From: Glycomyces luteolus
GTDB taxonomy: Bacteria > Actinomycetota > Actinomycetes > Mycobacteriales > Micromonosporaceae
Direction of reading: 5' to 3'
Assembly (NCBI RefSeq): GCF_027622875.1
Contig: NZ_JAPZVP010000010.1
Coordinates: 147,911 to 211,910 of the forward strand
Length of the DNA stretch: 64,000 nucleotides
Within the stretch, counting starts at the first letter, position 1; the number at the start of each line of letters is the position of its first letter. A program made the translations under genes and the position numbers. The notes under the pieces are model-generated. The model had not been told where the DNA came from. It saw nothing but the letters and a program-made list of their open reading frames with translations, and did no database searches. Of this stretch, positions 61,612 to 64,000 are shown one piece after another.

Positions 61612-63062
61612 CGGCCGCTCTCACCGCGGAGGAGGCCGGGCGCGAGGAGCTGCGCGGCACCGCCCGCGGCGGGCTGGTCAATCTCGTGGGCGCGGCGGTC
61701 TCCGGGCTCGGGGGCCTGGCGGTCACGTGGCTGGCGGCGGTGGCGCTCTCGCCGGCCGAGGCGGGCGCGTTCTTCGCGGCGACCTCGGTGTTCCTGCTGG
61801 CGGGCGCGATCGCCCGCCTCGGGACGCCCACGGGGCTCGTGTACTGGGTGGCGCGGCTGCATCAGAACGGGCGCGACGGCGCGGTCGGGTCGGTGCTGAA
61901 GCTCGGGCTGTGGCCCGCGGCGATCGTGTCGATGGCGACGGCGTTCGGGATGCTGCTGGCGGCGCCGATGTTCCAGAGCCCGGATCTGGTGCGGCTCATC
62001 GCGGTGTTCCTGCCCGCGTCGGTCGCGATGGAGGCGCTGCTCGCGGCGACGCGCGGGTACCGGCTGATGGGGCCTTCGGTCCTCATCGACAAGTTCGGGC
62101 GCACGGTCGCGCAGTTGGCGGGTCTGGGTGCGATCGCGTTGGCGGGCACGGCTTCGCCGTTCACGATCACGTTCGCGTGGGTGCTGCCGTACCTGCCCGC
62201 GGCGCTGGCGGCGGCCTGGTATCTGGCGCGGCGCCACCGGAGGTCGCGGCCGGATCAGGGGTTCCCGGACCGGGTCTCGGCCCGGGCGTTCTGGGGGTTC
62301 ACGGCGCCGCGCGCCGCGGCGGGCGTGGCCCAGCTGGGGCTGCAGCGGCTCGACATCATCATGGTGGCGGCGCTGGCCGGGCTGGGCCCGGCGGCGGTGT
62401 ACACGGTGGCCACGCGGTTCGTGATCGTGGGGCAGATGGCCTCGGGGGCGGTCGGGCAGTCGGTGCAGCCGCGCGCGGCCGCGGCGATGGCGGCCGGGAG
62501 GCCCGCGTCGGCCCGGTCGCTGTACCAGGAGTCGACGGCGTGGATCGTGGCGCTCACATGGCCGGTGTACCTCGGGGTGGGCCTGCTCGCCGACTGGTAC
62601 CTGCGATTGTTCGGCGGGGAGTACGTGAGCGGGGACGCGCGGCTGGTGGTGTGGATCCTGTTGCCCGCCATGATGGTCAGCTCGGCGTGCGGCGTGGTCG
62701 ACTCGATGCTGGCGATGGCCGGGAAGACCTCGTGGCAGCTGATCGACGTCTCGATTTCACTCGTCGTCAATGTCGGGTTGAACCTGGTGTTGATCCCTTC
62801 CATGGGGGTCGTCGGCGCGGCGATCGCGTGGTCGGCGGCCGTTCTGGTCAATAATTTGATTCCACTCGCGCAACTGTGGCGCACGTTCGGCTTGCACCCG
62901 TTCGGGGCGTTGACGAGGCGGGCGCTGTTCGCGGCCGGCCTCGGATTCGGGGTCCTGCCGCTGGCGGTCGCACCGCTCGGCCCGCTGTGGACGGCGGCCG
63001 CGCTCGCGGCCGCGGGCTTCTCGTGGGCGGTGGCGCTGCTGCGCTACCGCCACAGGATTTGA
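61599..63062 (+). CDS. Wzx-type polysaccharide flippase (MOP/PST superfamily)
   Basis: About 487 residues with some 12-14 hydrophobic segments; GGLVNLVGAAVSGLGGLAVT starts the first helix and NVGLNLVLIPSMGVVGAAIA is the characteristic late helix pair. It would move lipid-linked repeat units across the membrane. TTG 61599 has GGGAG upstream; the frame open to 61158 overlaps the sulfotransferase and is not used. Confidence 0.88.
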   Translation: MAAVAAALTAEEAGREELRGTARGGLVNLVGAAVSGLGGLAVTWLAAVALSPAEAGAFFAATSVFLLAGAIARLGTPTGLVYWVARLHQNGRDGAVGSVLKLGLWPAAIVSMATAFGMLLAAPMFQSPDLVRLIAVFLPASVAMEALLAATRGYRLMGPSVLIDKFGRTVAQLAGLGAIALAGTASPFTITFAWVLPYLPAALAAAWYLARRHRRSRPDQGFPDRVSARAFWGFTAPRAAAGVAQLGLQRLDIIMVAALAGLGPAAVYTVATRFVIVGQMASGAVGQSVQPRAAAAMAAGRPASARSLYQESTAWIVALTWPVYLGVGLLADWYLRLFGGEYVSGDARLVVWILLPAMMVSSACGVVDSMLAMAGKTSWQLIDVSISLVVNVGLNLVLIPSMGVVGAAIAWSAAVLVNNLIPLAQLWRTFGLHPFGALTRRALFAAGLGFGVLPLAVAPLGPLWTAAALAAAGFSWAVALLRYRHRI

Positions 63063-63078
63063 CTTCGAAAGGGACTTC

Positions 63079-63810
63079 GTGGCCAGCAATTACACCGAGG
63101 TGTTCCAGGATCCGACCGCGGTAGAGAAGTACGCCGAGCGCACGTACGCTCCGGGGACGTTCTCATCGATCGTCTCCAACCGCCAAGCCGGTTGGCTGCG
63201 CGGGTTCGTCCCGAACGCGTTCGGGACCAAGCCGACCCACCACGACTTCGCGTGCGGCACCGGCCGCGTGTCGCGGATGCTCGCGGGGATGGTCGCGGTC
63301 TCGCACGGCTACGACACCTCGGAGGCCATGCTCCAGAAGGGCCGCGAGCTGGGCACGCCCGGGTACGCGCACCTGGTGCGGCCGGGCCTGGCCGCGCCCG
63401 AGGTCGATCCGGGCCGGCCGGCGCTGGTGACGGCGTTCCGGTTCGTGCTCAATGTGGACCTGCATTTGCGGGACCAGCTGATGGACTTCGCCTCGATGGC
63501 GCTGCCGAACGCGGACGCGGGGCTGCTGCTGGTGGAGAACCACGGCAACGCCTCGTCGCTGCGGCACCTGCGCAAGACCTTCGGGCGGCTGGACGCGAGC
63601 ACGTGGTTCCAGGAGCTCTCGCACCACGAGATGCGGGACCTGTTCGCGCGCCACGGCTTCGAGCTGGTCGGCGTGCAGGGCTTCACGCTGTTCACGCAGG
63701 GCTGCTACCGCGCGCCGTGGGGCTGGGCCTCGAAGGCCGCCGACGCGGCGCTGGCCTCGCCGATGTCGAAGTGGGCCACGGACGTGGTCTACATCGCCAG
63801 GCGGCGCTAG
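63079..63810 (+). CDS. SAM-dependent methyltransferase
   Basis: A 243-residue class I methyltransferase; motif I is HHDFACGTGRVSRML (about 54-68) and motif II/III VTAFRFVLNVD. GTG 63079 has GAAAGGGA upstream, 16 bases after the flippase. It is the last gene of the operon and may methylate the polysaccharide or its lipid carrier. Its stop TAG sits inside GCTAGC, exactly where an IS481-type element begins. Confidence 0.88.
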   Translation: MASNYTEVFQDPTAVEKYAERTYAPGTFSSIVSNRQAGWLRGFVPNAFGTKPTHHDFACGTGRVSRMLAGMVAVSHGYDTSEAMLQKGRELGTPGYAHLVRPGLAAPEVDPGRPALVTAFRFVLNVDLHLRDQLMDFASMALPNADAGLLLVENHGNASSLRHLRKTFGRLDASTWFQELSHHEMRDLFARHGFELVGVQGFTLFTQGCYRAPWGWASKAADAALASPMSKWATDVVYIARRR

Positions 63811-64000
63811 CTGTATTGCCCCGTGAGGTTGGGAACGCGGGTGGCGGGTGGGTTGCCTCCGAGTGCGGTATGGCCGCGGTGATGGTTATACCAGTGCAGC
63901 CATGCCGGGAGGGCGGCTCGTCGCTCGTGTTCTGACCGGTAGGGGCGGGCGTAGGCCCATTCGTCGGTCAGGGTGCGGTGGAACCGTTCGACTTTCCCGT
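63806..64000 (-). mobile_element. IS481-family insertion sequence, right end, continues past window
   Basis: The transposase tail runs into GCTAGC (63806-63811). Elements of this family are known to target NCTAGN sites, and the IS-specific sequence appears to begin TGTATTGCCCC right after it. Only the end is visible. Confidence 0.75.
63807..64000 (-). CDS. IS481-family transposase, C-terminal part
   Basis: The minus-strand frame is open at the window edge and encodes about 63 residues including KVERFHRTLTDEWAYARPYR and YNHHRGHTALGG, which are the end of a DDE integrase-core (rve) transposase of the IS481 group. The catalytic Asp residues lie beyond the edge. Its stop codon TAG lies in the apparent target site and overlaps the methyltransferase stop. 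Confidence 0.85.
   Translation of the reverse strand, partial: GKVERFHRTLTDEWAYARPYRSEHERRAALPAWLHWYNHHRGHTALGGNPPATRVPNLTGQYS

Noticed and set aside
1..64000. tRNA or rRNA genes
   Set aside because: Intergenic regions were scanned for cloverleaf-like arms and T-loop sequence; none was found.

Overview
This is high-GC DNA (coding regions strongly G/C at third positions) from an actinobacterium. Supporting signs are the lexA-nrdR-nrdJ / hflX / dapF block, the smc-ftsY, rnc-rpmF-YceD-coaD-rsmD-recG-DAK2-rpmB and thiL blocks, GTG/TTG starts, many apparently leaderless genes, Tat-type signal peptides and IS481-type transposase remnants. Gene order and the plant-polysaccharide genes would suit Glycomycetales (Glycomyces-like), but that placement is inference only. 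No tRNA, rRNA or CRISPR array was seen.

Layout. 1-2.7 kb: a TetR regulator with a palindromic operator and an alpha/beta hydrolase, then a shortened Hsp70-like/PASTA membrane protein. 2.85-9.8 kb: deoxyribonucleotide and SOS block, with a B12-dependent ribonucleotide reductase carrying two inteins, its repressor NrdR, and LexA facing away. 9.9-17.1 kb: a sensor-like membrane protein with a repetitive tail, HflX, a malic enzyme, DapF and a frameshifted CobT-like gene, with a candidate structured RNA between the last two. 17.2-21.6 kb: an SF1 helicase-nuclease, a HAD phosphatase and two tandem Nudix hydrolases. 21.6-29.8 kb: a polysaccharide-use locus (secreted pectinesterase/acetylesterase fusion, beta-mannosidase, LacI regulator, secreted GH5-CBM2 mannanase-like enzyme), tied together by shared operator-like sequences. 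29.8-34.3 kb: a transglutaminase-like protein, a leaderless Cys-containing leader peptide ahead of a vanadium-haloperoxidase-like protein, an orphan promoter and an APH-like kinase. 34.3-54.4 kb: mostly housekeeping (ftsY, smc, mutM, rnc, rpmF, coaD, rsmD, recG, fatty-acid kinase-like gene, rpmB, thiL, an Lrp-type RAM protein, a 3-methyladenine glycosylase). 54.4-63.8 kb: an exopolysaccharide cluster (membrane-anchored GH26-like hydrolase facing a tightly overlapping operon of chain-length protein, polymerase, phosphotransferase, sulfotransferase, flippase and methyltransferase). At 63.81 kb an IS481-type element begins exactly at the methyltransferase stop codon.

How the parts work together. 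NrdR and LexA flank a shared 400-bp regulatory region linking dNTP supply with DNA damage control. The LacI protein probably represses mannan and pectin breakdown genes. Six co-oriented genes with start-stop overlaps probably assemble, modify and export a sulfated or methylated surface polysaccharide. At least a dozen genes across the window have a -10 hexamer 6-8 bases before the start codon and no Shine-Dalgarno, so leaderless translation appears common here.
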